A stretch of 64,000 nucleotides of DNA from Micromonospora sp. NBRC 110009 (GTDB taxonomy: Bacteria > Actinomycetota > Actinomycetes > Mycobacteriales > Micromonosporaceae). Position 1 is the first letter of the stretch, and each line of letters opens with the position of its first letter. Where the stretch lies: assembly GCF_030518795.1 (NCBI RefSeq), contig NZ_CP130427.1, forward strand, positions 3,038,001 to 3,102,000, given 5' to 3'. Position numbers and translations under genes: made by a program. The notes under the pieces are model-generated. The model was given only the letters and a program-made list of their open reading frames with translations. It was not told where the DNA came from and made no database searches. Positions 39,850-49,293 of the stretch are shown piece by piece.

Positions 39850-39868
39850 ACCGGCCGTGACGGCCGGT
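39850..39868 (+). terminator. Hairpin after rpmJ
   Basis: ACCGGCCG (39850-39857) pairs with CGGCCGGT (39861-39868) around TGA, 10 nt after rpmJ. The rest of the 260-nt gap before rpsM shows no gene. Confidence 0.6.
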
Positions 39869-40100
39869 CGGATCGGTCCGGGCCGCAGATCCCGACAACA
39901 GATCATCAGCTCGTCCCAGCCGCGAGCGGTACGCAGCGCGTACTCCCTCGTGGTTGACCCCCGGTCGGAGGCCGGGGCCCGCTCGGGCAGCGACCGATCC
40001 CGGTCGCCGGCGCGGAACGCGTCGGAAGGACGGGACGGTCGGTAGCGGGGTGGGACGGGTCCACACCTCCGCCACAACATCACGAGGAGTACGCCCGCAC

Positions 40101-40481
40101 ATGGCACGTCTAGTCGGCGTGGACCTCCCCCGCGACAAGCGGATGGAGATCGCGCTCACCTACATCTTCGGGGTCGGTCGCACCCGTGCCCTGGAGACGC
40201 TCGCCGCCACCGGCATCTCGCCGGACAAGCGCGCTCGGGACCTCACGGACGAGGAGCTCGTGCAGCTCCGCGACCACATCGAGGCCAACTACCAGGTTGA
40301 AGGTGACCTTCGCCGCGAGGTCGCCGCTGACATCCGCCGCAAGGTCGAGATCGGCTGCTACGCGGGTATCCGGCACCGCCGGGGCCTGCCCGTCCGTGGC
40401 CAGCGGACCAAGACCAACGCGCGGACCCGGAAGGGCCCGAAGCGGACCGTGGCCGGCAAGAAGAAGCCCGGCAAGAAGTAA
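40101..40481 (+). CDS. rpsM: 30S ribosomal protein S13
   Basis: The 126-residue S13 starts at ATG 40101 with GAGGAG upstream. Motifs are [20 protein letters not shown] and [21 protein letters not shown]13 contacts L5 across the subunit bridge and the P-site tRNA. rpsK follows after 18 nt. Confidence 0.98.
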   Translation: MARLVGVDLPRDKRMEIALTYIFGVGRTRALETLAATGISPDKRARDLTDEELVQLRDHIEANYQVEGDLRREVAADIRRKVEIGCYAGIRHRRGLPVRGQRTKTNARTRKGPKRTVAGKKKPGKK

Positions 40482-40499
40482 CTAGGAGCGCACAGACTT

Positions 40500-40907
40500 A
40501 TGCCACCGAAGGCTCGTGCCGGAGCCGCCGTCAAGAAGGTCCGGCGCAAGGAACGCAAGAACGTCGCCCACGGGCAGGCGCACATCAAGAGCACCTTCAA
40601 CAACACCATCGTGTCCATCACGGACCCGACCGGTGCGGTCATCTCCTGGGCCTCCGCCGGCCAGGTGGGCTTCAAGGGCTCCCGCAAGTCGACTCCGTTC
40701 GCCGCGCAGCTGGCCGCCGAGGCCGCCGCGCGTCGGGCCATGGAGCACGGCATGCGCAAGGTCGACGTGTTCGTCAAGGGACCCGGCTCCGGCCGGGAGA
40801 CCGCCATCCGTTCGCTGCAGGCCGTGGGCCTCGAGGTCGGTCAGATCTCCGACGTCACCCCGCAGCCGCACAACGGGTGCCGTCCGCCGAAGCGTCGCCG
40901 GGTCTGA
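40500..40907 (+). CDS. rpsK: 30S ribosomal protein S11
   Basis: The 135-residue S11 contains [20 protein letters not shown] and [18 protein letters not shown]. It lies on the 30S platform near the E site and binds mRNA. It precedes rpsD by 14 nt. Confidence 0.98.
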
Positions 40908-40921
40908 GAGGTTAGAGAGAG

Positions 40922-41548
40922 ATGGCTCGTTACACCGGTGCTGACTGCCGCCGTTGCCGGCGGGAGAAGATGAAGCTGTTCCTCAAGGGCAGCAAGTGCG
41001 ATGGCCCGAAGTGCCCGTTCGAGTCCCGGCCGTTCCCGCCCGGGCAGCACGGCCGCGGCCGCACCAAGGAGACGGAGTACCTGCTCCAGCTCCGTGAGAA
41101 GCAGAAGGCTCGCCGGGTCTACGGCGTGCTGGAGAAGCAGTTCCGCGGTTACTACGAGGAGGCCGTGGGCAAGCAGGCCAAGACCGGTGAGGTCCTCCTG
41201 CAGATCCTCGAGTCGCGGCTGGACAACGTGGTCTACCGGGCCGGCTACGCCAAGTCCCGGGACATGGCCCGTCAGCTGGTCAAGCACGGTCACTTCACGG
41301 TGAACGGCAAGAAGGTCGACATCCCGTCGTACCGGGTCAAGGAGCACGACATCATCGAGGTGCGTGCGAAGAGCAAGGAGCTCACCCCGTTCCTGGTGGC
41401 GCAGGGTGAGGCCGGCTCGCGGACCGTCCCGGCGTGGCTGGAGGCCATTCCGAGCCAGCTGAAGATCCTCGTGCACTCGCTCCCGGCCCGCCAGGTGATC
41501 GACACCCAGGTCCAGGAGCAGCTGATCGTCGAGCTCTACTCCAAGTAA
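40922..41548 (+). CDS. rpsD: 30S ribosomal protein S4
   Basis: The 208-residue S4 has an N-terminal zinc-binding set of cysteines (Cys9, Cys12, Cys26, Cys31: CRRC and KCDGPKC) and the S4 RNA-binding fold (ESRLDNVVYRAGYAKSRDMA). S4 starts 30S assembly and in E. coli represses the alpha operon. A 12-bp hairpin lies between it and rpoA. Confidence 0.98.
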   Translation: MARYTGADCRRCRREKMKLFLKGSKCDGPKCPFESRPFPPGQHGRGRTKETEYLLQLREKQKARRVYGVLEKQFRGYYEEAVGKQAKTGEVLLQILESRLDNVVYRAGYAKSRDMARQLVKHGHFTVNGKKVDIPSYRVKEHDIIEVRAKSKELTPFLVAQGEAGSRTVPAWLEAIPSQLKILVHSLPARQVIDTQVQEQLIVELYSK

Positions 41549-41558
41549 GGGCTCGTTG

Positions 41559-41588
41559 CGGTGGCCCGCCCTCCGGGGCGGGCCACCG
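41559..41588 (+). terminator. Hairpin between rpsD and rpoA
   Basis: A perfect 12-bp stem (41559-41570 with 41577-41588) with a CTCCGG loop starts 11 nt after rpsD. It probably tunes the rpoA level relative to the ribosomal genes. Confidence 0.65.
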
Positions 41589-41644
41589 GAACAGTTTGTG
41601 TCGTGGGCGTCATATAGCGGGCGCCCCGGAAGAGAAGAGAAAAG

Positions 41645-42667
41645 ATGCTCATCAGCCAGCGACCGTCTCTCTCCGAAGAGTCGATCAACGAGACCCGGTC
41701 CCGGTTCACCATCGAGCCGCTGGAGCCGGGCTTCGGCTACACCCTGGGCAACTCGCTGCGGCGCACGCTGCTGTCGTCCATCCCGGGTGCGGCGGTCACC
41801 TCGATCAAGATCGACGGTGTCCTGCACGAGTTCACCACGATCCCCGGCGTCAAGGAGGACGTGGTCGAGCTCGTCATGAACATCAAGGAGCTCTGCGTCA
41901 GCTCCGAGCACGACGAGCCGGTCAGCATGTACCTGCGCAAGCAGGGCCCGGGGGACGTGACCGCCGGCGACATCCAGCCCCCGGCCGGTGTCTCGGTGCA
42001 CAACCCGGACCTGAAGCTCGCCACCCTCAACGGCAAGGGCCGGCTCGACATGGAGCTGACCGTCGAGCGGGGTCGTGGCTACGTCACGGCGGCGCAGAAC
42101 AAGCAGGCGGGTGCCGAGATCGGCCGCATCCCGGTCGACTCGATCTACTCGCCGGTGCTCAAGGTGACCTACCGCGTCGAGGCGACCCGTGTCGAGCAGC
42201 GGACCGACTTCGACCGGCTGATCATCGACGTCGAGACCAAGCCGTCGATGGGCCCGCGTACCGCGCTGGCCTCGGCCGGCTCGACGCTGGTGGAGCTCTT
42301 CGGGCTGGCCCGGGAGCTGGACGAGACCGCCGAAGGCATCGACATCGGGCCGTCCCCGCAGGACGCCCAGCTGGCGGCGGATCTGGCTCTGCCGATCGAG
42401 GAGCTGGACCTGACCGTCCGCTCCTACAACTGCCTCAAGCGCGAGGGCATCAACTCCGTTGGTGAGCTCATCGGGCGTACCGAGGCCGACCTTCTCGACA
42501 TCCGTAACTTCGGTCAGAAGTCGATCGACGAGGTCAAGATGAAGCTCGCCGGGATGGGTCTGGGGCTGAAGGACTCGGCTCCGAACTTCGACCCGGCGCA
42601 CGTCGTGGACGCCTTCGGCGAGGCCGACTACGACACCGACGACTACCGCGAGACCGAGCAGCTCTAA
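41645..42667 (+). CDS. rpoA: DNA-directed RNA polymerase subunit alpha
   Basis: The 340-residue subunit has the N-terminal dimerisation and assembly domain ([20 protein letters not shown]), a linker near 235-250, and the C-terminal domain ([20 protein letters not shown]) that binds UP elements and activators. Length is typical. It scaffolds beta and beta prime. rplQ follows after 34 nt. Confidence 0.98.
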   Translation: MLISQRPSLSEESINETRSRFTIEPLEPGFGYTLGNSLRRTLLSSIPGAAVTSIKIDGVLHEFTTIPGVKEDVVELVMNIKELCVSSEHDEPVSMYLRKQGPGDVTAGDIQPPAGVSVHNPDLKLATLNGKGRLDMELTVERGRGYVTAAQNKQAGAEIGRIPVDSIYSPVLKVTYRVEATRVEQRTDFDRLIIDVETKPSMGPRTALASAGSTLVELFGLARELDETAEGIDIGPSPQDAQLAADLALPIEELDLTVRSYNCLKREGINSVGELIGRTEADLLDIRNFGQKSIDEVKMKLAGMGLGLKDSAPNFDPAHVVDAFGEADYDTDDYRETEQL

Positions 42668-42701
42668 GTCCGGCTGCCGCCACTTCTGAGGAGCACCAAC
42701 A

Positions 42702-43262
42702 ATGCCCACGCCCACCAAGGGCCCCCGCCTCGGCGGCAGCCCCGCGCACGAGCGGCTGATGCTGGCCAACCTGGCCACCGCGCTGTTCCAGCACGGCAAG
42801 ATCCAGACCACCGAGACGAAGGCCCGGCGGCTGCGTCCGCTGGCCGAGCAGCTCATCACCAAGGCCAAGCGCGGCGACCTCGCCTCGCGTCGGCGGGTGC
42901 TGGGCGTCGTCAAGGACAAGGACGTGGTCTACGCCCTGTTCGACCAGATCGCGCCCCGGTACGCCAACCGCAACGGTGGCTACACCCGGATCGTGAAGAC
43001 CGGTCCGCGCAAGGGTGACGCCGCTCCGATGGCGATCATCGAGCTGGTCGAGGAGCTTCAGGTCGCCGAGCCGAAGGCGAACAAGAAGACCGCCGCCCGC
43101 AAGGCCGCCCAGCAGGACAAGGTCGAGGCCCTGGCCCCGGCCGAGGAGACCCCGGCGTCGGCCCCGGCCGACCAGGACTCCGAGCCGCCGGTGCACGCCT
43201 CCGGTGACACCGCCGAGTCGCGCGAGGACAGCGACGAGGCCGGCGAGAACGACAAGGCCTGA
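42702..43262 (+). CDS. rplQ: 50S ribosomal protein L17
   Basis: The 186-residue L17 has the normal core of about 120 residues ([18 protein letters not shown] start; [38 protein letters not shown]) plus an extension of about 65 residues rich in Ala, Glu, Pro and Ser. The tail is probably flexible and is common in actinobacteria. A 16-bp terminator ends the alpha operon. Confidence 0.97.
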   Translation: MPTPTKGPRLGGSPAHERLMLANLATALFQHGKIQTTETKARRLRPLAEQLITKAKRGDLASRRRVLGVVKDKDVVYALFDQIAPRYANRNGGYTRIVKTGPRKGDAAPMAIIELVEELQVAEPKANKKTAARKAAQQDKVEALAPAEETPASAPADQDSEPPVHASGDTAESREDSDEAGENDKA

Positions 43263-43276
43263 GCGCAGGCAGCAAC

Positions 43277-43315
43277 GTCGGGCCCGGCACCCCTCCCGTG
43301 GGTGCCGGGCCCGAC
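43277..43315 (+). terminator. Hairpin terminator after rplQ
   Basis: A perfect 16-bp stem (43277-43292 with 43300-43315) with a 7-nt CTCCCGT loop lies 15 nt after rplQ and ends 22 nt before truA. Confidence 0.85.
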
Positions 43316-43336
43316 GGCGTCAACGGGAGGTACGAG

Positions 43337-44170
43337 GTGGACGAGCGGACCCGGCTGCGGCTGGACGTCTCGTACGACGGCACCGACTTCTCCGGCTGGG
43401 CCGCCCAGCCGACCCGCCGTACCGTGGCCGGCGTCCTGATGGAGACGCTGGACCTGGTCCTCGGCGCCGGGACCGCGACCGGGCTGACCGTGGCCGGCCG
43501 GACCGACGCCGGCGTGCACGCCACCGGGCAGGTCTGCCACCTCGACCTGCCGGCGGAGGTCTGGCGCCAGCACGACGGGCGGCTGCTGCGCCGGCTCGCC
43601 CGGCTGCTCCCGCCGGACGTGCGGGTGCGCGCGATGACCGAGGTGCCGGCCGACTTCGACGCCCGCTTCTCGGCCACCTTCCGCCGCTACGAGTACCGGG
43701 TCACCGACGCTCCCTGGGGTGCCGAGCCGCTGCGCCGCCGGGACACCCTCGCCTGGCCGAAGCCGCTCGACCTGGCGGCCCTGAACGCCGCGGCCGCCGG
43801 TCTGGTGGGGGAGCACGACTTCGCCGCCTACTGCCGGCGCAAGGAGAACGCCACCACGCTGCGCGAGGTGACCCGGCTGGACTGGCGGCGCGACCCGGAC
43901 GGGATCCTGGTCGCCACCGTGCAGGCCGACGCGTTCTGCCAGAACATGGTGCGCAGCCTGGTCGGCGCGATGCTGGTCGCCGGGGACGGCCGCCGCCCGG
44001 TCGAGTGGCCGGCGAGTCTGCTGACCCGCCGGGAACGGTCCAGCGAGGTGACCGTGGCGCCGGCGCACGGGCTGGCCCTGGTCGAGGTCGGCTACCCCGA
44101 CGATCCGGCCGGGTACGCCCGCCGCGCCGAACTCACCCGCCGGCTGCGCGTCCCGGTCGCCGAGGGCTGA
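43337..44170 (+). CDS. truA: tRNA pseudouridine(38-40) synthase TruA
   Basis: The 277-residue enzyme starts at GTG 43337, with GGGAGG at 43325-43330; the longer frame from 43298 starts inside the terminator stem. The catalytic aspartate is Asp57 in GRTDAGVHATGQ. TruA makes pseudouridine at positions 38-40 of the tRNA anticodon arm. It follows rplQ as in many bacteria. Its 3' neighbour is convergent. Confidence 0.96.
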   Translation: MDERTRLRLDVSYDGTDFSGWAAQPTRRTVAGVLMETLDLVLGAGTATGLTVAGRTDAGVHATGQVCHLDLPAEVWRQHDGRLLRRLARLLPPDVRVRAMTEVPADFDARFSATFRRYEYRVTDAPWGAEPLRRRDTLAWPKPLDLAALNAAAAGLVGEHDFAAYCRRKENATTLREVTRLDWRRDPDGILVATVQADAFCQNMVRSLVGAMLVAGDGRRPVEWPASLLTRRERSSEVTVAPAHGLALVEVGYPDDPAGYARRAELTRRLRVPVAEG

Positions 44171-44233
44171 CCGCCCGGGACGGGAACCGGTCCGCCGCCC
44201 GCGGGTGGGGGCGACGGGCCGTCGAGGTGGGGG

Positions 44234-45412
44234 TCAGTTGTTCGACGGGCCCCGGCCGGTGGTGTCGTCCTGGCCGGTGGTGCCGTCCGTCGGGTCGTCG
44301 GCGGGCTGGCTGGCCACCCCACCGTTCGCCCGGCGCTCCAGCACGCCACGGTTCAGGTGGACCTCGATCAGGTCGTACAGGATCTCGCGCGCCCGCGTGT
44401 CGGTGGAGCTGATCCTCTCCCCGTCGGCCCGGGTGACCAGGCAGTACGCGATGTAGTGGCCGCGTACCTGCCAGCCGACCCGGGCGGCGGCCTGCTCGAC
44501 GGCCTGGGTGTCGTTGCCCGCCGCCAGGCCCCGGAACCGGCCCTGGCGCTCGTCGAGCAGCTGGCGGATCCGGTCCCGGGCCCGCTGGGCGCTGGCCACG
44601 TCGGTGAGGTTGAGCAGCCCGGCGGTGAGCAGGTACTGGCCGTCGGGGGAGCGCAGCGTCGCCCGGACCACCTGGTTGCAGCCGAGGCGGACCAGCAGGT
44701 CCGCGATCTCACCGGTCGCCGCGACCGCGCAGCTGCCGCTGGAACTCGCCTTGAGCACCTGGTAGGCGGGCTGGCCGGTGGTGGTCACCAGCGCCTTGCC
44801 GGGGAAGACCTCCTTGGCGGTGAGCGCCAGCTGGTCGGTGTCCCGCGAGTCCAGGTCGGTGTTGTCGGCCGCGCCGGCCTGCTCCACCGCAGGCTGACCG
44901 GTCGGCGTGCCGGCCTGCGGCGTGCCGTTCCGATCCTGGAGCAGGGCGGCGACGGCCAGGCCGCAGAGGGCGAGCAGCACCAGTACGGCGGCCCCGCCGA
45001 TGAGCGCCTGCCAGGCCCGGCCGCCGCCGCGTCGGCCCCCGTCCTGGCGGGTACGGGCCGGGTCGGTCGGGTCGTTGGTCCGGAAGTCCGGCGGCGGAGG
45101 GGTGGACGCGGGCGGGTGCGGCGTCTCGTCGGGCGCCGGGACGGTGGCCCGGGGGACGTCGGTCGCGACCGCGGGCCGGGCCGGTTCGGGAGCGGGCAGG
45201 GGCGCCGGCCGGGACGGCACGGAAGGCGGCGCCGGAGTGACCTCGACGGCCCGTCTGCTGGGTCGGACCGGCGGGGGGAGCGACGGGGTGGGGAAGCGGG
45301 ACGGTGAGGGCCCCGCAGGCGGAGGCACGGCGGCGCCGGGCATGGACGGGTCCGACCCGGGCCTCGGGTACTCCAGGAAGGCGTCCTCATCGGACTCGTA
45401 CCGATACACCAT
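44234..45412 (-). CDS. Single-pass membrane protein with proline-rich N-terminus, unknown function
   Basis: The 392-residue protein starts at ATG 45412. Residues 1-130 are Pro/Ala-rich and cytoplasmic by charge; one membrane helix spans 134-158; the remaining 230 residues are predicted outside. The outer domain contains two cysteines (SGSCAV and RLGCNQ) that may form a disulfide, and ends in a Thr/Asp/Gly-rich tail. I do not recognise the family; the layout resembles actinobacterial membrane-anchored regulators or stress proteins. There is no Shine-Dalgarno at the start, and a TACTGT -10-like hexamer lies 7 bp upstream, so a leaderless mRNA is possible. Confidence 0.7.
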   Translation of the reverse strand: MVYRYESDEDAFLEYPRPGSDPSMPGAAVPPPAGPSPSRFPTPSLPPPVRPSRRAVEVTPAPPSVPSRPAPLPAPEPARPAVATDVPRATVPAPDETPHPPASTPPPPDFRTNDPTDPARTRQDGGRRGGGRAWQALIGGAAVLVLLALCGLAVAALLQDRNGTPQAGTPTGQPAVEQAGAADNTDLDSRDTDQLALTAKEVFPGKALVTTTGQPAYQVLKASSSGSCAVAATGEIADLLVRLGCNQVVRATLRSPDGQYLLTAGLLNLTDVASAQRARDRIRQLLDERQGRFRGLAAGNDTQAVEQAAARVGWQVRGHYIAYCLVTRADGERISSTDTRAREILYDLIEVHLNRGVLERRANGGVASQPADDPTDGTTGQDDTTGRGPSNN

Positions 45413-45555
45413 GTCGGATACAGTAGGACTGATTGCCCCTTTCGATGGGAATTTCGCGAGATTCTAGCGGAGTGGCGTCTTTGCGGCCTTCGCCGCGCCC
45501 CGTCCCGGGCACCACGGCCGCACCGTCGCCGGGGCCGTGCCCGACCGGTGCGACA

Positions 45556-46170
45556 ATGCCCGACGTGACCGGCGACCACTACTTCTCCGCTGAACCCACG
45601 AGCGCCGCCCAGCCGCGCGAGGTCGAGTTCTCCGTCGCCGGGCGCGACTACACCCTCGCCTCGGCGGGTGGGGTCTTCTCCGCCGACCGGCTCGACCCCG
45701 GCACCGCTGTGCTGCTGCGCAAGGCCGAGCTGCCGGGCGCCGACCACACCGGTCAGTTGCTCGACATCGGCTGCGGCTTCGGCCCGATCACCTGCGTCCT
45801 GGCCACCGTCGCGCCGTCCGCCACCGTGTGGGCGCTCGACGTCAACGAGCGCGCCCGCGCGCTCACCGCCGCCAACGCCGCCCGGGTGGGCGCCGCCGGC
45901 CGGGTCCGCGCGGTCGCGCCCGAGGACGTACCGGCCGACCTGTCGTTCGACCAGATCTGGTCCAACCCGCCGATCCGGATCGGCAAGGGGGAGCTGCACG
46001 AGCTGCTGCGGCGCTGGCTGCCCCGGCTCGCCCCGGACGGGGTGGCCTGGCTGGTCGTCGCGAAACACCTGGGCGGCGACTCGCTGCACCGCTGGCTGGT
46101 CGAGCAGGGCTGGCAGGTGCAGCGGCACGCCAGCCAGAAGGGCTACCGGGTGCTCCGCGTCACCCGGTAA
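45556..46170 (+). CDS. RsmC-like class I SAM methyltransferase
   Basis: The 204-residue protein starts at ATG 45556. It has methyltransferase motif I LLDIGCGFGP (68-77) and the catalytic NPPI (137-140) found in N-methyltransferases. It is shaped like the C-terminal catalytic half of RsmC, the 16S rRNA G1207 methyltransferase, without the N-terminal duplicate domain; short forms are common in actinobacteria. The target nucleotide is inferred from the family. The next gene, an ABC-F ATPase, follows 41 nt later. Confidence 0.85.
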   Translation: MPDVTGDHYFSAEPTSAAQPREVEFSVAGRDYTLASAGGVFSADRLDPGTAVLLRKAELPGADHTGQLLDIGCGFGPITCVLATVAPSATVWALDVNERARALTAANAARVGAAGRVRAVAPEDVPADLSFDQIWSNPPIRIGKGELHELLRRWLPRLAPDGVAWLVVAKHLGGDSLHRWLVEQGWQVQRHASQKGYRVLRVTR

Positions 46171-46211
46171 TCGAGTGTCGTCCGCCCCGGTCCCTCGGGC
46201 AGGATGCCGGC

Positions 46212-47891
46212 GTGGGATACGTGGACGTGGCAGCGGTCGGGCACATCCTCCCGGACGGCCGGGAACTCTTCGCCGAGGTGTCGTTCCGGGTCGGTGAGGG
46301 CGCCAAGGTGGCGCTGGTCGGGCCCAACGGGGCCGGCAAGACCACGCTGCTCCGGATGGTCGCCGGTGATCTGACGGTGAAGACCGGCGCGATCGCCCGC
46401 TCCGGCGGCCTCGGGGTGATGCGCCAGTTCATCGGCATGATCGGGGACGGCTCCACGCTCGCCGACCTGGCGCTCTCGCTCGCCCCGCCGGCGCTGCGCG
46501 ACGCCGGCCGCCGGCTCGCCGAGACCGAGGCGGCCATGCGGGCGGCCGAGGTCCGCGGCAAGTACAGCACCGCCGCGAGCAAGGCCCAGCTCGCGTACGC
46601 CGACGCGCTGGCCGCCTGGGGCGAGACCGGCGGGTACGACGCGGAGGTGCTCTTCGACACCGTCGCCACCATCGTCCTCGACCTGCCCTGGGACGCCGCC
46701 CGGGACCGTCCGGTGCGGACCCTCTCCGGCGGCCAGCAGAAGCGCTTCGCCCTGGAACTGCTGCTCCGCGGCACCGACGAGGTGCTCCTCCTCGACGAGC
46801 CGGACAACTTCCTCGACGTACCGGGTAAGCGCTGGCTGGAAGCCCGGCTGCGGGAGTCCGGCAAGTCCGTGCTCTACGTCTCACACGACCGGGAACTGCT
46901 CGCCCAGACCGCCGACCGGGTGGTCGCCGTGGAGGGCGGCAGCGCCTGGGTGCACCCGGGCGGCTTCGCGAGCTGGCACGAGGCGCGGGTGGCCCGGCAC
47001 GCCCGCCTCGACGAGCTCCGCAAGCGCTGGGACGAGGAGCACCAGAAGCTGCGCGAGCTGATGCTGATGTACAAGCAGAAGGCCGCGTACAACGACGGGA
47101 TGGCCTCCCGCTACCAGGCCGCGCAGACCCGGCTGCGCAAGTTCGAGGAGGCCGGGCCGCCGCCCGTACCCCCGAAGGACCAGGACATCCGGATGCGGCT
47201 GACCGGCGGGCGGACCGGCAAGCGCGCGGTGATCGCCGAGCAGCTCGAGCTCGACGGCCTGACCTACCCGTTCGACCTGGAGCTCTGGTACGGCGACCGG
47301 GTCGCCGTGCTCGGCGCGAACGGGACGGGGAAATCGCACTTCCTCCGCCTGCTGGCCCGCGGCGGCACCGACCCCGACCCGGCCAACACGCCGGTCGACG
47401 GCGCGGCGGCGCTCGCACCCGTCGCGCACGACGGGGTGGTCCGGCTCGGCGCGCGGGTCCGCCCCGGCCACTTCTCGCAGACCCACGACCGGCCGGAACT
47501 GATGCAGAAGACACTGGTCGACATCCTGTGGCGGGGCGACGAGCACCGGGCCGGGATGGACCGGCACGCGGCCATGGCCGCGCTGTCCCGGTACGAGCTG
47601 GCCGGCCAGGGCGACCAGCGCTTCGGCACCCTCTCCGGCGGTCAGCAGGCGCGTTTCCTGGTGCTGCTGCTGGAGCTCTCCGGGGCCACCCTGCTGCTGC
47701 TCGACGAGCCCACCGACAACCTCGACCTGGCCTCCGCCGAGGCGCTGGAGGCCGGCCTGAACGCCTTCGAGGGGACGGTGATCGCAGTGACCCACGACCG
47801 CTGGTTCACCCGCTCCTTCGACCGGTTCGTCCTGTTCCGGGGCGACGGCGAGGTGGTCGAGACGCCGGAGCCGGTCTGGGACGTCGGATGA
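46212..47891 (+). CDS. ABC-F family ATP-binding protein
   Basis: The 559-residue protein starts at GTG 46212. It has two nucleotide-binding domains and no membrane segment: Walker A GPNGAGKT (37-44) and GANGTGKS (368-375), two LSGGQQ signatures, and two DEP Walker B motifs. The linker between them (about 250-300) is basic and probably helical, as in ribosome-binding ABC-F factors such as EttA, Uup or resistance proteins. Known members act on translation or confer ribosome-protection resistance. Which role applies cannot be decided from sequence alone. Confidence 0.88.
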   Translation: MGYVDVAAVGHILPDGRELFAEVSFRVGEGAKVALVGPNGAGKTTLLRMVAGDLTVKTGAIARSGGLGVMRQFIGMIGDGSTLADLALSLAPPALRDAGRRLAETEAAMRAAEVRGKYSTAASKAQLAYADALAAWGETGGYDAEVLFDTVATIVLDLPWDAARDRPVRTLSGGQQKRFALELLLRGTDEVLLLDEPDNFLDVPGKRWLEARLRESGKSVLYVSHDRELLAQTADRVVAVEGGSAWVHPGGFASWHEARVARHARLDELRKRWDEEHQKLRELMLMYKQKAAYNDGMASRYQAAQTRLRKFEEAGPPPVPPKDQDIRMRLTGGRTGKRAVIAEQLELDGLTYPFDLELWYGDRVAVLGANGTGKSHFLRLLARGGTDPDPANTPVDGAAALAPVAHDGVVRLGARVRPGHFSQTHDRPELMQKTLVDILWRGDEHRAGMDRHAAMAALSRYELAGQGDQRFGTLSGGQQARFLVLLLELSGATLLLLDEPTDNLDLASAEALEAGLNAFEGTVIAVTHDRWFTRSFDRFVLFRGDGEVVETPEPVWDVG

Positions 47892-48009
47892 TCGACGGCG
47901 GGGGGGCTGGCGGTGACCCGCGCGGCCGCGCGGGCCCTGGTCGCCGAGGCGCTGGGCTGAGCGGCGACTCGGTGGGTGGCCGTCCGGCGGTCGGCATAGG
48001 GTGGCTCTC

Positions 48010-48963
48010 GTGACTGAGATGACCTACCGTCGACTGGGCGACTCCGGGCTCGTGGTGTCCGTGGTCGGCATCGGCTGCAACAACTTCGGCCGCAAGCTCG
48101 ACTTCGACGGCACGCGCGCGGTGGTCGACGCCGCGCTCGACGCCGGAATCAACTTCTTCGACACCGCCGACATCTACGGGGAGCCGCAGGGCGGCTCCGA
48201 GGAGCTGCTCGGCCAGGCGCTCAAGGGCCGCCGCGACGACGTGGTGGTCGCCACCAAGTTCGGCATGGACATGCACGGCCTGAACGGGCCGGACCACGGC
48301 GCCCGGGGCGCCCGGCGCTACATCGTCCGCGCGGTCGAGGCGTCGCTGCGCCGGCTCGGCACCGACCACATCGACCTGTACCAGATGCACGAGCCCGACC
48401 CCGCCACCCCGGTCGACGAGACCCTCGCCGCCCTGGACGACCTGGTCCGCGCCGGCAAGGTCCGCTACCTGGGCAACTCGAACTTCGCCGGCTGGCAGAT
48501 CGCCGACGCCGACTGGACCGCGTCCTCCCAGGGCCGCACCCGGTTCATCTCCGCGCAGAACCACTACTCGCTGCTGGAGCGGAGCGTGGAGGCGGAGGTG
48601 ATCCCCGCCTGCGAGCGGTTCGGCCTGGGCATGCTGCCGTTCTTCCCGCTGGCGAACGGCCTGCTCACCGGCAAGTACAAGCGGAGCGAGGCGCCGCCCG
48701 CCGGCAGCCGGCTCGCAGGCGGCGGCCGGTACGCCGCGCGGCTCGCCGCGGCCGACTGGGACACCATCGAGGCGATCGAGGCGTACGCGGCTGAGCGCGG
48801 GGTCAGCATGCTCCAGGTGGCCATCGGCGGGCTGGCCGCCCGCCCGGCGGTGACCTCGGTGATCGCCGGCGCCACCACCCCCGAGCAGGTACGCGCCAAC
48901 GCCGAGGCCGGCACCTGGCAGCCCACCGACGAGGACCTCGACGCGCTCGACGCCCTCCTCTGA
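48010..48963 (+). CDS. Aldo/keto reductase
   Basis: The 317-residue protein has the AKR barrel with catalytic tetrad Asp51, Tyr56, Lys83 and His127 (numbering from GTG 48010; GTG 48001 and ATG 48019 are alternatives). Motifs are DTADIYG, ATKFG and YQMHEPD; the C-terminal half has GNSNFAGWQ. It likely reduces aldehydes or ketones with NADPH. The substrate is unknown. It is followed by a terminator and then the thi operon. Confidence 0.9.
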   Translation: MTEMTYRRLGDSGLVVSVVGIGCNNFGRKLDFDGTRAVVDAALDAGINFFDTADIYGEPQGGSEELLGQALKGRRDDVVVATKFGMDMHGLNGPDHGARGARRYIVRAVEASLRRLGTDHIDLYQMHEPDPATPVDETLAALDDLVRAGKVRYLGNSNFAGWQIADADWTASSQGRTRFISAQNHYSLLERSVEAEVIPACERFGLGMLPFFPLANGLLTGKYKRSEAPPAGSRLAGGGRYAARLAAADWDTIEAIEAYAAERGVSMLQVAIGGLAARPAVTSVIAGATTPEQVRANAEAGTWQPTDEDLDALDALL

Positions 48964-48974
48964 CCGGGCTTTCC

Positions 48975-49005
48975 GCTGCCCCGGTGCCGACGGCGCCGGG
49001 GCAGC
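48975..49005 (+). terminator. Hairpin terminator after the aldo/keto reductase gene
   Basis: A 14-bp stem (48975-48988 with 48992-49005, one T-G pair) with a GAC loop begins 12 nt after the stop. The remaining 146 nt before the thi promoter shows nothing else clear. Confidence 0.8.
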
Positions 49006-49151
49006 GTGCTGTCCGGCGCCAGTGGCGGCCGCCGAGGCACGGTTGCGTACGAGCGGTCGAGGGCATCCGGAGAGCATGGCGTGAGTGGACGGTCACGCGC
49101 TGTCCCTGTCGTCCGTTCCGGACGGTGGGTGGGAAAAAGTGTCACCGGCCC

Positions 49152-49180
49152 TTGGCGGATCCGGGGGAACGTCGTACGGT
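49152..49180 (+). promoter_or_regulatory. Putative promoter of the thiamin operon
   Basis: TTGGCG at 49152-49157 and TACGGT at 49175-49180 are 17 bp apart. The predicted start near 49187 places the TPP riboswitch at the very 5' end of the mRNA. Confidence 0.7.
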
Positions 49181-49193
49181 AGGCGCGCAAGTG

Positions 49194-49286
49194 ACCCACG
49201 GGAGCCCGGTGTGTACCGGGCTGAGAGGGGGGCTGGAAGCCCCCGACCGTCGAACCTGATCCGGGTAATGCCGGCGCAGGGAGGAG
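49194..49286 (+). promoter_or_regulatory. TPP riboswitch (THI element)
   Basis: The conserved THI sequence blocks appear in order: CACGGGAGCCC, GGGCTGAGAGG, a variable hairpin GGGGG/CCCCC (near 49228-49244), ACCTGATCCGGGTAATG, and GCGCAGGGAGG. The last block is both the closing helix and the ribosome-binding site of thiE, which starts 8 nt after. TPP binding should therefore hide the ribosome site. The match to the family consensus is strong. Confidence 0.93.
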
Positions 49287-49293
49287 TGTTGCC

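Noticed and set aside
47892..48000. A short GTG frame after the ABC-F gene
   Set aside because: It encodes only about 15 residues with no ribosome site or family match.
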